The notes beneath the pieces were generated by a model. It did not search any database. It worked only from the letters and a program-made list of their open reading frames with translations, and was not told the DNA's origin. The position numbers and the translations under genes are program-made. Shown here piece after piece: positions 26,101 to 35,733 of a stretch of 64,000 nt of DNA (position 1 is its first letter; each line of letters opens with the position of its first letter). Source of the DNA: Blastomussa wellsi (lineage: Eukaryota; Cnidaria; Anthozoa; Scleractinia; Plerogyridae); assembly GCA_947652115.1 (NCBI GenBank), contig OX393562.1:25460003-25524002 (forward strand). The letters are read 5' to 3'.

Positions 26101-29100
26101 ACCAATCAAAATGCATTCTTAATAGGGCTTAATGTATTACTGAATATGTTCAGTAACTCGTACAATTGTTGTTAAGGTGTGGCATGCGAGAACATAGTAT
26201 GGTGCCCTACAAGAAACTAATGGACTTGTATTTGGATCGCTCAGAGAAAGGAAAGTTACAAGCTGTACTTGATGACCCAAAGCATAGGTAATGTACAGTG
26301 TCGACATGCAAATGTTCTAGATTTCAAAAGATGCTCATGACGCAGTGGAACCTCCCTAGGCGAGCACCCATAATTTAGTAAAGCCATGCATGTCTGTGCT
26401 TACTGGGCTAGAAAACTAATCGGGAGTATTCACTTTGCACGGATAATAAAAGTACACAGATCTAGTATTATTCTAAAGAAACAACTGTGCAATTTGACTT
26501 AAGCCTGAACGCTATGAAAAGTAAATGATTTTATTTTAATAGAAATGGTACTCTTGACATTCGGTAGGGTAGCAGCTCTCGTAAGCTTTAATTCTACTGG
26601 CAGCAGTTGCTATTGGTTTAGGGGCATTGTTCTCTCAATGCGTCGCAAGCCATTCATGTGAGACCTTACGAGAGCTGCTACCTCGCCCTCGACGTTAGCA
26701 AGTCTAGTTGCACAAACGCCCATGTTGTGTGAAAAGTGCAGAACATTCGTGAACCAAGGCATTATCTTTCACAAGTTTCCAGCAAGGTGGCATGATAGCA
26801 TACTTGCTGGCCTGACTGCGTTAGATTGGATTCGAAGAGAAAATGTTTGGCTCTCTTTCATTTTACACAGGCTTCGCTGGCATGCCGGATCTGTGCACTG
26901 TGACCTTGAGTGTAATAAGTAAGCACATAGGACATTTATACTTGCAATACTTACATAATTATATATACATGTATGTCTATTTCAACACAGGTTTAATCGC
27001 AGCAGGGACTCAGCTATTGGCGACACAAGTGCATTTGATGCAGAAGCCCGGCTACTGGACATACTACAGGCAGACTTTTTAGCCTTGTTAGGTGCTTTTA
27101 AGTAAGTCTAATTCGCTTAATTGACATGTAATTTAAAATTTGTAATTCTGAGAATTTACAAAAGTTGATACAGGAAATCTTTCAAAAGGAAATGGCACAA
27201 CTTTAGCTGGTTGCACTGTTCTTCGTCGTGCCCCTGAGCTGGGTGATATCTCCAGTTCAATCCGAATGATTATGTTGGGTAACTTCAGATTTTGGCTGGC
27301 TTGACACCGCTATTCTCCAGAACCTGTTATAAGTCACACAAACTTAACGTTAATTCAACTTTGTAATTAATGTAAGTATCAAGAGAGTCTCATTGCATGC
27401 GAGTCACACTCTAACGTTTCGTACGTTGCCTAACATGAAGCGACATGTTTTGTTACCCCGTCGAATTATTTTTAAATCATTCATTTTAAGACCAATTTTA
27501 AGCTTTTAATGCGAATTCTGTAGATTATATTTTGGTTTTTAGTGTTATGATTGCATCACCAGAACCGTTCATTGTAAATAGTTTTAATTTAATTATCATA
27601 TAAGTTATTAATAAATAATTTTGTATTTAATAAAAAAATAAAAAAATAAAAAATAAATAAACAATAAAGGTTTTAAAGAAATGCCGGCTGGTCAGTCAAC
27701 ATTAGGGACCTACAGATTGGAGTACCAGCTCAAGTTCCAGTAATGCTCCCACAGCCCACATTGCTCCCTGTTGCTTACCATTTGAAAAGGAGGTTTGAAC
27801 GTTCCTATTGACCTACAGGTCGCACCGTAGTTAGAAGAGAGGACTATGACCACAGTATCTCCAACCCAGTTTCACCACTCTTGTATATTCTTGCAGACAG
27901 CTTGACAGAGACAATCTCGGAGTTATCAAGCGATATCAGTTTAAAGATTTGTTAGAAGCTCGCTTAAAGATGAAGATTAGCGACGAGGAGTTAACATCAG
28001 CCCTGCGTCCATTGCTGGAAAACTTCAACCACAGTCTGATACCGTACGCTAGGTTTCTTGAACTCTTCAGTTCGTCAAGGTACGATGTTGTTTGAATATA
28101 GTGGATCCTAGTAAATACAGACACCAAAGCCAAGTTTCCGTGTTGTAGAGATGTTTGACAGTATTGTAGATTATATGAATTCTGGTTTCTCTGTCCATTT
28201 TGTAGAAGTGTTTGTATCACTGGAGATTATATGAATTTTGGTTGTTCTGTGATCAAGTAAACTGTCCGTTATAGTAAGGAGTCTGTTTCAGAGAAGTGCC
28301 TGTAGGAAGAAAATCGACCAGTTGAGTAGTTGGCATTCGCTTTAGTTAGTCCCTTCAGTTAAACCCGGTTTTGCTTCAGCAAGCGTGAATATCGGAAGTC
28401 AAATTTCCCAGCTTTTGTTCGAGAACACGATGTTGCTTTTTTTGTATTCGTATGTCGTCCAGAAGTGTTGAGATGACACGAGAGCTTTCCGATGTTTTCG
28501 TTTGATACTATAGCGTTACGAAAGTCTGGACTGCTTAAACAAAGATTTGTAAAAATTATCACGTGCGTGGCAAAATGAATTTAGTCTTTATAAAGACCAA
28601 GTGATGCTACTGTTATATTAAAATTCTACAACTTTTCTCGCACAGAGAAAGCAAAGAACTTTCCACTGACATCAAAATACCGAGCCCGTCAGCAGTCAGC
28701 GGCAGACCAGCAACCTCACCCAAGGAACTGAGTTCACCGAGAAGACCCGCATCACGAAAAGGACTGGAAAGAAGCGCTACACAAACAGAGATGGCCAAGA
28801 AAGAATCACAACCCAGGAATGTTCATTTGGTTAGTAAAAAGAGAAAGAACTTGTATACGTGTGGCAGATTTTGCCATTTCCTAAACAACATCCCTCGTTC
28901 CATTTTGCAGAATGTTGATTGGTTTGCGCGTTTTTCTTTGCAGCAATATTTGCATTTTAAAATAAATTATCTCTTATTTCATTAGGCACGATGACGACGA
29001 GAAGGAAACCTTGAAATTTTTCTTTAAACGTACAGGCTTTTATTTGTTGGTGTTTTAGTGGATAATTTCATTCTAGAGAACAATCCTCTTTGAAATTGAG

Positions 29101-32100
29101 ATGTTCTCATCGTTTTACAGTACTAACTCCATGTCAATAATGTGTAATAGCTGATGTTCTTTTCTCCTTGCAGTTGTTCAGTTTAATTCGGGAGCTACTT
29201 ACAGAAAAATTCCAAGTCATTCACAAGGTTTGTATTTTCTTATATTACGTTTATTTACGAAGAAGGGTAGATTTTGAAAAACATGTAACTATAAAAAATT
29301 GCAATAAAATATTGTTTCTATTTCCCATCTTGCAGTTTATGCTGTTGAAGAATGCTTTATTCTCTTTCGTTTAGACCTTTCAAGGAATGGATCAGCTAAG
29401 GAAAGGATATTTATCCAAAGGAATGCTTCATCGACTGTTTGAGAGGTAATTTCATATGTACACGTCAGTATTAGTAAGTAATTATTGGCTGAGTTATCTG
29501 CCTTGATCGGATCAAAATGATAAAAGACTTGTATGACTGTACGGGTCAGATATCGATGAAATAAATGAACAAAGTTTTCAGTTTCTATCAATCAATGACT
29601 TAAAGAACAGTCTTGTACTTGGTGAACACCGTAGAGCACCGCATAGCGGCCTTGTTTCGATTCTGCCTGTGCAGTAATATGGCTTGCCAGGTGTCCAACT
29701 TTGCTTCAACCTTGTTCCCAGGGTCCTCTCCTTCCCGCTTCAGGGGGCGGTGAGAGAGAGACCCTGGGAACGAGGTTGACTTTGCTTCTCGATATGTCAG
29801 GTACAATCTCAAATTGACATCACCTGAAGTTGATTTACTGTGGTCCAAGTTACCAGTTGAAAAGGATGGAACTGTAAGCTTTGAAGAATTAGTGCAGTAC
29901 AGCTTCCTGAACTTCAATGTGACTACACCAGGCGGAGAAGCTGCATCTGGTAAGTGTACCGACAGGTAGCAGTCAGCTTACCCCGTATACACAGGCTTTA
30001 TTGTCCTTCTTCAAGTAGTTTCAAGATGGCGGTCTATTGGTATTCAGAGAAATGCCGTCTAGATGAAAAAGTTCTAATTGTGTATGGCTATTGCATTTAA
30101 CGATGATGTCTGCTACCACATTAGGTACTGTGGATGTTACGGGTCTTCCAAACGTGGAGCCGGCTGTATTCCTCGTGATAGGTGTCCAAAATCCATGCAA
30201 ATAGCATTCAGGTGTCGCAAATCCATGTACAAATCATCAGATTTGCGTGAAATCTCGGGAAGTGAATCCGGGAGCCTTGTCTGGGTTCAAATCTCGCAGA
30301 AATTTGGTCGTTTGTGACACGTGCTGCTTATTAACATGTTTGAGTTATAGTAGTTCTTAGCGGCAATAGCAGTGAAATACGAATAAAACTAGGTATTCAA
30401 TTAATGGTATACTCTTTAGGCCTTGTGTCACGTGTTCTTCAAGATTATGCTAAGTCAATGGCGCAGAATAAATTGGAATCTGTCCCTGAAGAGAAAGAGG
30501 GTGAACCTGAGCCCCTCCCTACCCCACCCTCCCAAGTACCTCAGGAAGACCAAGCAGGATCCCTCACAGAAAGCAAAGCATCGCTCCCACCACTGAAGCC
30601 ACAAACCAAACTTTCTGTGGATGTAATTTTAAGGAAGATAAAACATCAGGTAACTCTTATCATCTATTAACGAAAAGAGGGGGTAAGTTTCTAAAGAAAT
30701 TGTGGTGCTGCGTCGGTGGGAAGTATAACAATATAATTTGGTTTTATCAACTGGGTTGATAATGTCAATTGGCCACCGTAAAGAGATTCAAGCACTTGAA
30801 TCTCTTTACGGTGGCCAATTGACATTATCAACCCAGTTGATAAAACTAAATTATATTATTAACGAAAAGCCTGATTTTGGCGATTTTTGACTTGTTGACC
30901 TACAGTATAGCTATGAGCCAACAGCGGCACCAACAAACTGTCAGATCGTCTCCTGTGTAAAGAGACTCTAGAGAACACGTGTGTGCCCTCTAGAGACTAC
31001 GTGTCATCCACTCGAAGAGATCTCGTTTCATGCACTTGAAACGCGCTCTAAAAATAATGTTATCTGTGCTAATTTGTGTGTTGTATTATCTAGGTGTGCG
31101 CTCAGTGGAGTGAGATGCGGAATGCCTTCATTGCGGTGGACATAGAAGGAAGTGCCACGGTGGATTTTGTTGATTTTAAGGTACTGGAAGCATGATTATT
31201 TGTCTCTCCGTCGTTTTCATTTAGTTTTGTCATATGATCATACGGCTATAGACAAGCTCACTGTTTCGTAGCACTTCCTATGCTATTTTTCACTTGCTAT
31301 TTTCACGTGATGAGACAAAATATTTTGTTAGTTATCATTCGACATGATTTGTTCGCAGGGTGTGATTGGAAGATTTTGCAAAGATGTTACCGATGAGGAA
31401 TGCCATAGCCTTTGCGTGAAGTTTGACCGCAAGAAGAATGCTCGGTAAGGACCTCTTCACTCGTCTTAGACTTCACTGGGAGAAGCTGTGATTATGGCGA
31501 TTTTCACTTGAATGTCGAAAGTAACTCGCGTTTCTTTGGCTTTGCATTACTACGCTCAGAAATAAAACCAAAACCAATCGTGACTCGCTCGCGCACGATT
31601 TCCCGCGCTTCGCACTGGTTACATTTGCTTCGAGTTTTGACTGGTTAGTTGGATTGCCTATGTCTTCTGTGATTGGTCAGAGTGATAACTTTGGTTTTGG
31701 TTTTACAAAACTCAGTTGAAAATCGCTCTAAACACAAATAAAAGCTGTACAGAAACCTTAAACCTTGTTTTTTTTCTTTTAAGGGTGTGGTACCTGGAAT
31801 TCCTGAAACAATTTCTTCCCACCATGCCTGTAAAAGTTCAGAACCTCATTCCAGTTTCACAGACACAGAAATATCGTACCAAGGTAAGAGAAAAACCGGT
31901 GCTTGACTTCCACGAACAAGTTTATATATTTATCTTTATATTACACGGCGAAAAATGTCTTGGGTAAAACTACTAATCTAAATAATGTTCTGATATCTAT
32001 ACTTATTTCTCTTGTTATTTATAAATTTGACTTAAAGTAATCTATTAAATTGTTTAATAAGGGATTTTGGCTCCCTAAGATTGCAGGTCATGTTGTTCAA

Positions 32101-33401
32101 GGCAGCTGCACCGCTGCAGCGTAAGCTACTAGTTGGTTCATGGAAGAGGGACAACTAGTTTGTTAACAGAATCCCTTGAAAAATAGCGTGTTTCACTGCG
32201 TTTCAAAAATTTAGATTATAACTCTTCGCGGACAATACCATTCAAAGATTGTATACCATTTCTGAACTTGACGCTGAACTCAAATCCGTCCATCATCGAT
32301 TCCTCTCCCTTTAACTGAAGTTGACTTTTGAGTTACATTATTTGTTAATGTTTAGACAGTGTTCAAAGGACCTTTTTATAAGCAAGCTGGTATGTACGTA
32401 ATTACGTTGTTTTTTTCCTGAACGAAGGCGGCGTGGTTGGACAGCAAAAGGGCCCATGAAGCACTCGATGCAGTTGTTGATGAAATTAGAAACCAGGTAA
32501 GTGTGACTATTGTTTATTCGGGTCATGTATATGATTCTGCTGCTGAGGTCCTGTCCACATACAGACCACTTCTGAAATGCCCTATCGTTGACCATTCATT
32601 GGAAAGAACTCAATCAGTTATTTCTATCCCCAGTCATATTTTATGTATTTTCTCGATTAGTAGGTTCCGACGGGCGTCATACTTTTTTGAGGATTTTTTT
32701 TTCATTATTTCTTGTATTGTATACCCCGATGCACGCTTTTTTGTCTCGGGCATAGCCTCCAGTTTAGGCGTTATTTTGGCGTTCAAAGGCTCGATCGACT
32801 TTTTTTTTTTTTTCGTTATCAATCCGCCATCTCGGATGTTTGACGAGTAAAAGAGTTGCGGGAGCTAGAGTAGGGCTTATGATAGCGGCCATAACAGCGA
32901 ATGAAGGATTATTCAGCGTTCGCGCCAAATTAATACGCGTGCACTGCAGACTATTGCTACTTTTCCAGCGCCACAGCGCCACGCTCAAATTATTCATTCT
33001 TCTTACTGCCTTGTTAGTTCTGAAAATCTGATAATTAAAGAATGTAACATCCCTTTGTTAATGGTTTTGTTTATTATTGAAATGGTTGATATTGTAAAGA
33101 GATACTAGGTGTTGGTCACTTTTAGAAATCTAAGGTCCATTAAAGTTCATTTGCGTGTTTTTTACATTGCTTGTTATTTCTGCAGATGATAGCAGACTTC
33201 AAGGCTCTCAGGAGAGCCTTCAAGAAGTTGGATCATTTGGGTGATGGCTTTGTGTCCGTCACAGATTTTAAAGCTGCTATGAACAAGTTTAGCTTTCCTC
33301 TGAGTGAGGAAGATTTCTTTCATATTTTCTCTGTGTTTGATGAAAACATGGACGGAAAAATCTCATACGTGGAATTTATGAGACGTTCACTGAGCGACTA
33401 G
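18911..33401 (+). CDS. EFCAB6: EF-hand calcium-binding domain-containing protein 6-like (DJBP), 24 exons
   Basis: Coding exons: 18911-19154, 20462-20541, 20755-20852, 20940-21014, 21484-21550, 22183-22397, 23783-23920, 24777-24850, 25004-25194, 25300-25365, 25489-25571, 26177-26287, 26991-27101, 27897-28079, 28646-28829, 29174-29227, 29375-29445, 29801-29949, 30420-30649, 31094-31180, 31359-31444, 31784-31883, 32428-32496, 33186-33401. All phases agree, giving about 993 aa. The protein is a string of EF-hand pairs, most with degenerate loops (for example DRTGLGAVD near aa 310, EKDGTVSFEE near aa 710). The last loop, DENMDGKISYVE (about aa 974-985), is canonical and should bind calcium. The C-terminal 70 residues align well with the end of human EFCAB6. 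The human protein, about 1500 aa, binds DJ-1 and androgen receptor and is testis/cilium-associated. This one is about a third shorter, so some EF-hand repeats are absent or exons were missed. A possible poly(A) signal (AATAAA) lies near 34204. Confidence 0.88.
20090..20165. repeat. Degenerate TTGATTGG microsatellite
   Basis: Imperfect tandem copies of GATTGGTTG lie in intron 1 of the EFCAB6-like gene. A frame across it reads a run of NQ/PTN residues on the opposite strand and is not a gene. Confidence 0.7.
21155..21366 (-). repeat. Two tRNA-like segments (SINE remnants)
   Basis: On the minus strand, 21297-21366 reads CACCTAATGGTTAGTG, then GGGTTCGAGGCC, matching pol III A-box and B-box patterns of a tRNA. 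A second tRNA-like piece (GGCTCAGTTATTAGAG, GGTTTGACTCC) lies at about 21165-21228. Neither folds into a complete tRNA with an acceptor stem that I can see, so tRNA-derived SINE heads or pseudogenes are preferred. They lie in intron 4 of the EFCAB6-like gene. Confidence 0.5.
21680..22030. repeat. Simple and direct repeats, incl. (GCCAT)n
   Basis: An approximately 45-bp segment containing AAATATGCTGAAAGTGGAC occurs twice (about 21735-21770 and 21805-21850). It is followed by CTATA/CTACA-rich sequence and a short GCCAT/GCTAT pentamer array near 21965-22030. Confidence 0.6.
22780..23010. repeat. Degenerate repeat of GAGATCTTGCCA-like units
   Basis: Variants of AGATCTTGCC and CAAGATTTTGC recur irregularly about a dozen times in both orientations in intron 6 of the EFCAB6-like gene. 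Confidence 0.5.
23106..23200. repeat. (AAT)n microsatellite
   Basis: More than 25 near-perfect AAT units. The matching open frame on the minus strand is a poly-tyrosine artefact. Confidence 0.95.
23395..23730 (-). mobile_element. tRNA-derived SINE (antisense), partly rearranged
   Basis: On the minus strand the head (about 23690-23730) reads GTGGTGGACTAATGGTTAGT. The body follows with GTTGTGTTCTTCGGCAAGAC and GTGTATAAATGGATACCGGC, then a poly-G and GTAGTTGCTTCGTGCTAC. The head and body order is that of a tRNA-related SINE. The GTAGCAC(A/G)AAGCAACTACTC block with its adjoining C-run appears twice, so part of the tail is duplicated. It lies in intron 6 of the EFCAB6-like gene. Confidence 0.55.
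24118..24250. mobile_element. Palindromic MITE-like element
   Basis: The left half, CTAACCGAGCGTGAGGGCCG through AATATTGGCCC, is mirrored by GGGCCAATATTCCCCAGTAC through GCAAGGTAGGTTAG. The inverted arms are about 40 bp around a GATCGAGCGCAGCGAGG centre. It has no coding capacity. Confidence 0.65.
25845..26030. mobile_element. Fold-back MITE-like element
   Basis: GATTCCATGTTGCTGTGCAT at the left end is mirrored by GCACAGCAACATGGAATCT at the right end. The inverted similarity continues through GTTCAGTAATAGATCAC and ACGTCAAAATGTG. It lies in intron 11 of the EFCAB6-like gene. Confidence 0.7.
26565..26695. repeat. Inverted-repeat element
   Basis: AGGGTAGCAGCTCTCGTAAG on the left is mirrored by CTTACGAGAGCTGCTACCTC on the right, enclosing about 80 bp. 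Confidence 0.65.
29700..29785. repeat. Short palindromic MITE adjacent to an exon
   Basis: CAACCTTGTTCCCAGGGTC is mirrored by GACCCTGGGAACGAGGTTG. It ends only about 20 bp before the splice acceptor of exon 18 of the EFCAB6-like gene (29801), so the polypyrimidine region of that acceptor abuts the element. Confidence 0.65.
30678..30857 (-). mobile_element. Palindromic Penelope-type short repeat with 12-bp target duplication
   Basis: Identical ATTAACGAAAAG 12-mers at 30666-30677 and 30858-30869 flank it. On the minus strand it reads as two inverted arms (GGTTTTATCAACTGGGTTGA and its complement) joined at a short loop near 30795. It ends with the same 3' block (GCAGCACCACA, then CTTACCCCCT) as 6314-6527. 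It begins about 28 bp after the donor of exon 19 of the EFCAB6-like gene. The hammerhead core is absent from this copy. Confidence 0.7.
31493..31735. repeat. CCAAT-rich palindromic MITE-like repeat, copy 3
   Basis: It runs from GGCGATTTTCACTTGAATGT to AACTCAGTTGAAAATCGCTC, nearly inverted ends. It shares the TTTGGTTTTGGTTTTAC and GTGATTGGTCAGAG blocks with its sister copies and lies in intron 21 of the EFCAB6-like gene. Confidence 0.65.
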
Positions 33402-33507
33402 ACGTTAACAAGTGTAATAAGTTAGTGTTTTAATATTCCCTTCTTTTTTGTATGATCCATGAATACTTTTTGTTAACTGCGTTAGAAACGGTGATGACTG
33501 TCCAATT

Positions 33508-33775
33508 AAAGCGATTTCCTATTGAGTGTCGTAAAACCAGAACCAAAATAATCACTGGCCAATCACAAAGGACACAGACAATCCAATGAACCAATCAGAA
33601 CTCAAAGTAAATGTGTAGCCGACACGAAGCGCGGGAAAACGTGCGCGCGCGAGTCACGTCTGGTTTTGGTTTTACATCTGATTGGTTGAACGAAGTCTTA
33701 AGTGTTTTTAAACAATTTACTAAGCGCCCCGCAGACGCGAATTAATTTTCACACCCAAATGAAAATCGCTCTAAC
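33508..33775. repeat. CCAAT-rich palindromic MITE-like repeat, copy 4
   Basis: It starts AAAGCGATTTCCTATTGAGT and ends CCAAATGAAAATCGCTCT (inverted ends). It lies about 110 bp after the stop codon of the EFCAB6-like gene and may be part of its 3' UTR. Confidence 0.7.
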
Positions 33776-34655
33776 ACCAAAGTAATCAATCACATCTGAC
33801 CAATCATAGTGAACCAGTAAGAATTGTAATAGAAAACTTGTGCCAGTGCTCAGGCGCGACAGGGAAAACGGCATTATCTTAGTTTGTGTCCCCACTAACT
33901 TTTTTCTTCAGATTGGCTTTCCATCCACACTAAATCGATGATTATTTTTTTGTAAGAACAAATTACGCGAGATTATTAAATTCATTTGCGCAAATCAGTG
34001 AAATAAAAACTAAAGCAAACATTACTTTCGACGAGTAATTAAAAACCGCTGCAAGTGTCAAGGTAGCGTAAACGCTGCATAGCGTGTCTGTGAATTTATT
34101 TATAGTCAATGTAATGCATTGTAACTACTGTTGTAAGTTAAAATTGCTGAATGCTTCATTGCTGTAGATTGTGTGATATTTTTGTGATGCTAATTTATTT
34201 GCGTAATAAAAGTATATTTGCTATAACATTGTTCCTGATTGATGTCACTGTGCGTATGGTTTACTTATCTTATCAGCGCTAATAGAAAGGCTTTGTGGCA
34301 AGGTAAAGGCACCTTAAATGGTAACATGCTAAAGCGTAGGACTGCTGTGTTTCCTCGCATTTCCCATTAACAAGCTTGTTTGGGAATTTGTCGATTTTCT
34401 GTTGATTTTTATCTAGAAACACTTACACTTGCTTTATCTCAAGCCTGGGTGTTATTCGGTTCCGGAGAAGCCTAGACTGTTCCAGGCGTCCGGTGCATCA
34501 TCTTGCCTTTATTCACCCTCGGGTTGACGAGGCTTGTTAGGCCTCTAGCAATACTGTGCTAATATGCCAAGCATTTGCTCACCCCAACCATCACATCACA
34601 ACAGAACGGCAAACGACAACACCGGGAACTCCATGCCCTACATGTGTGGGCTCTT

Positions 34656-34891
34656 TCATTAGGGAATTTAAGAAACCACGACGGCGAAGCCGATAGCAAC
34701 GTCGATTTATTAATGAATTTATATTCCTACGAATCTCTCGATACTCTTAAGTCATTTAGTCTGTTTCTTAAAGCAAAGAAATGTACCAAGAACTATAACG
34801 CACGTGCAAAGCCATTGTTCTGCTAATTAAACCTTGTTTAGGGACGTTCTCGTCTCCGTTGCCGTTGTGGTTTTCTTAAATTCCCTAATGT
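34656..34891. mobile_element. Fold-back MITE-like element
   Basis: CATTAGGGAATTTAAGAAAC at the left is mirrored by TTTTCTTAAATTCCCTAATG at the right. The inverted similarity extends into GCCGATAGCAACG and CGTTGCCGTTGTGG. Confidence 0.75.
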
Positions 34892-35334
34892 CCCCAGCTG
34901 ACCGTAACATTGAAGATACTGGAGACGGGACCTACGGTTTATCGTCCTTATCCGAGAAGACTACAAAAAATGGGGCCCCTACCCATTTTTTCGCTTGCCG
35001 TTTTCCTTCGCGCCGTTCCCCACTAACCGAACGCCTCACCGCCTGGAACAGCGAACATGAACGCAGGAATCTCGTATTGCTCGCGATCTGTTTTTGGCTG
35101 CTTTTGATCCTCCCAGCACCAACTCGTAAGCACACTATATTCATTTGGCGCAGCAATATTTTGTTCGATGGGGTTTGAATTCACGCATTTGTTTCGAGTC
35201 GTGTTGAGTAATTGCAACAGTTTATGGCTTTCCAGCCTATCAACGTACTAATTTGAAAAGAGTACGAAATTTTCCAGGAACAGAAAGTGTCATGAGACAC
35301 CACTGCTTATACCGTATTGACTTCACGATTATTA

Positions 35335-35535
35335 GACTTCACGAGTATTAGCCCACAAAGCCATTCATGGCTTGGCTCCTAGAGAAGCAGTTAGATACAC
35401 GTTACGCTCTAATTGCGGACTTTCACTTAGTCCGGCAAGATATAGAACTCGAACCACATTCTTTTGAATTAGCTGCTCCAAAACCTTGAAACACTTTACC
35501 TTTGCTGTTTGGGGAGATATTTGTTTACAAACGTT
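35335..35535 (+). pseudogene. L2/CR1-type LINE reverse transcriptase C-terminal fragment (left part)
   Basis: In the plus frames the sequence reads AHKAIHGLAPREAV, YTLRSNC, then after an in-frame stop and shift ELAAPKP and NTLPL. This is the usual order at the C-terminus of L2/CR1-type ORF2 proteins (a .HGLAP... block, LRS, then AAPxLWNxLP). It is decayed by stops and at least one frameshift. It stops within about 10 bp of the Penelope element; its likely continuation is at 39030. Confidence 0.6.
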
Positions 35536-35733
35536 GTTCGGGTTTAAATAAAGGCTACGAGTCCACAGCTTCTACGTTCGTAATGAAAAAAGATCAACTA
35601 AAACGGATCTAGAATTAATGATCGGTTATTTTGACTCTTGTTGTTGTTACGCAGTCGGCATGCGTGTATTATAAAGAGTCGTTAGTAGTGATCGTATGCA
35701 AATTTCCTTCGAAGTGAAAGTACTTCGTTCTTT

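Larger units (their letters stand above)
33402..35540. other. 3' flank of the EFCAB6-like gene with repeats
   Basis: It holds the likely 3' UTR and poly(A) signal (AATAAA near 34204), a CCAAT-rich MITE, a fold-back element at 34656-34891 and a LINE remnant from about 35335. No further gene was recognised. Confidence 0.6.

Noticed and set aside
32437..32850. 137-codon + open frame as a separate gene
   Set aside because: Only its first part (to 32496) is coding, as exon 23 of the EFCAB6-like gene; the rest is read-through into the intron past a clear donor.
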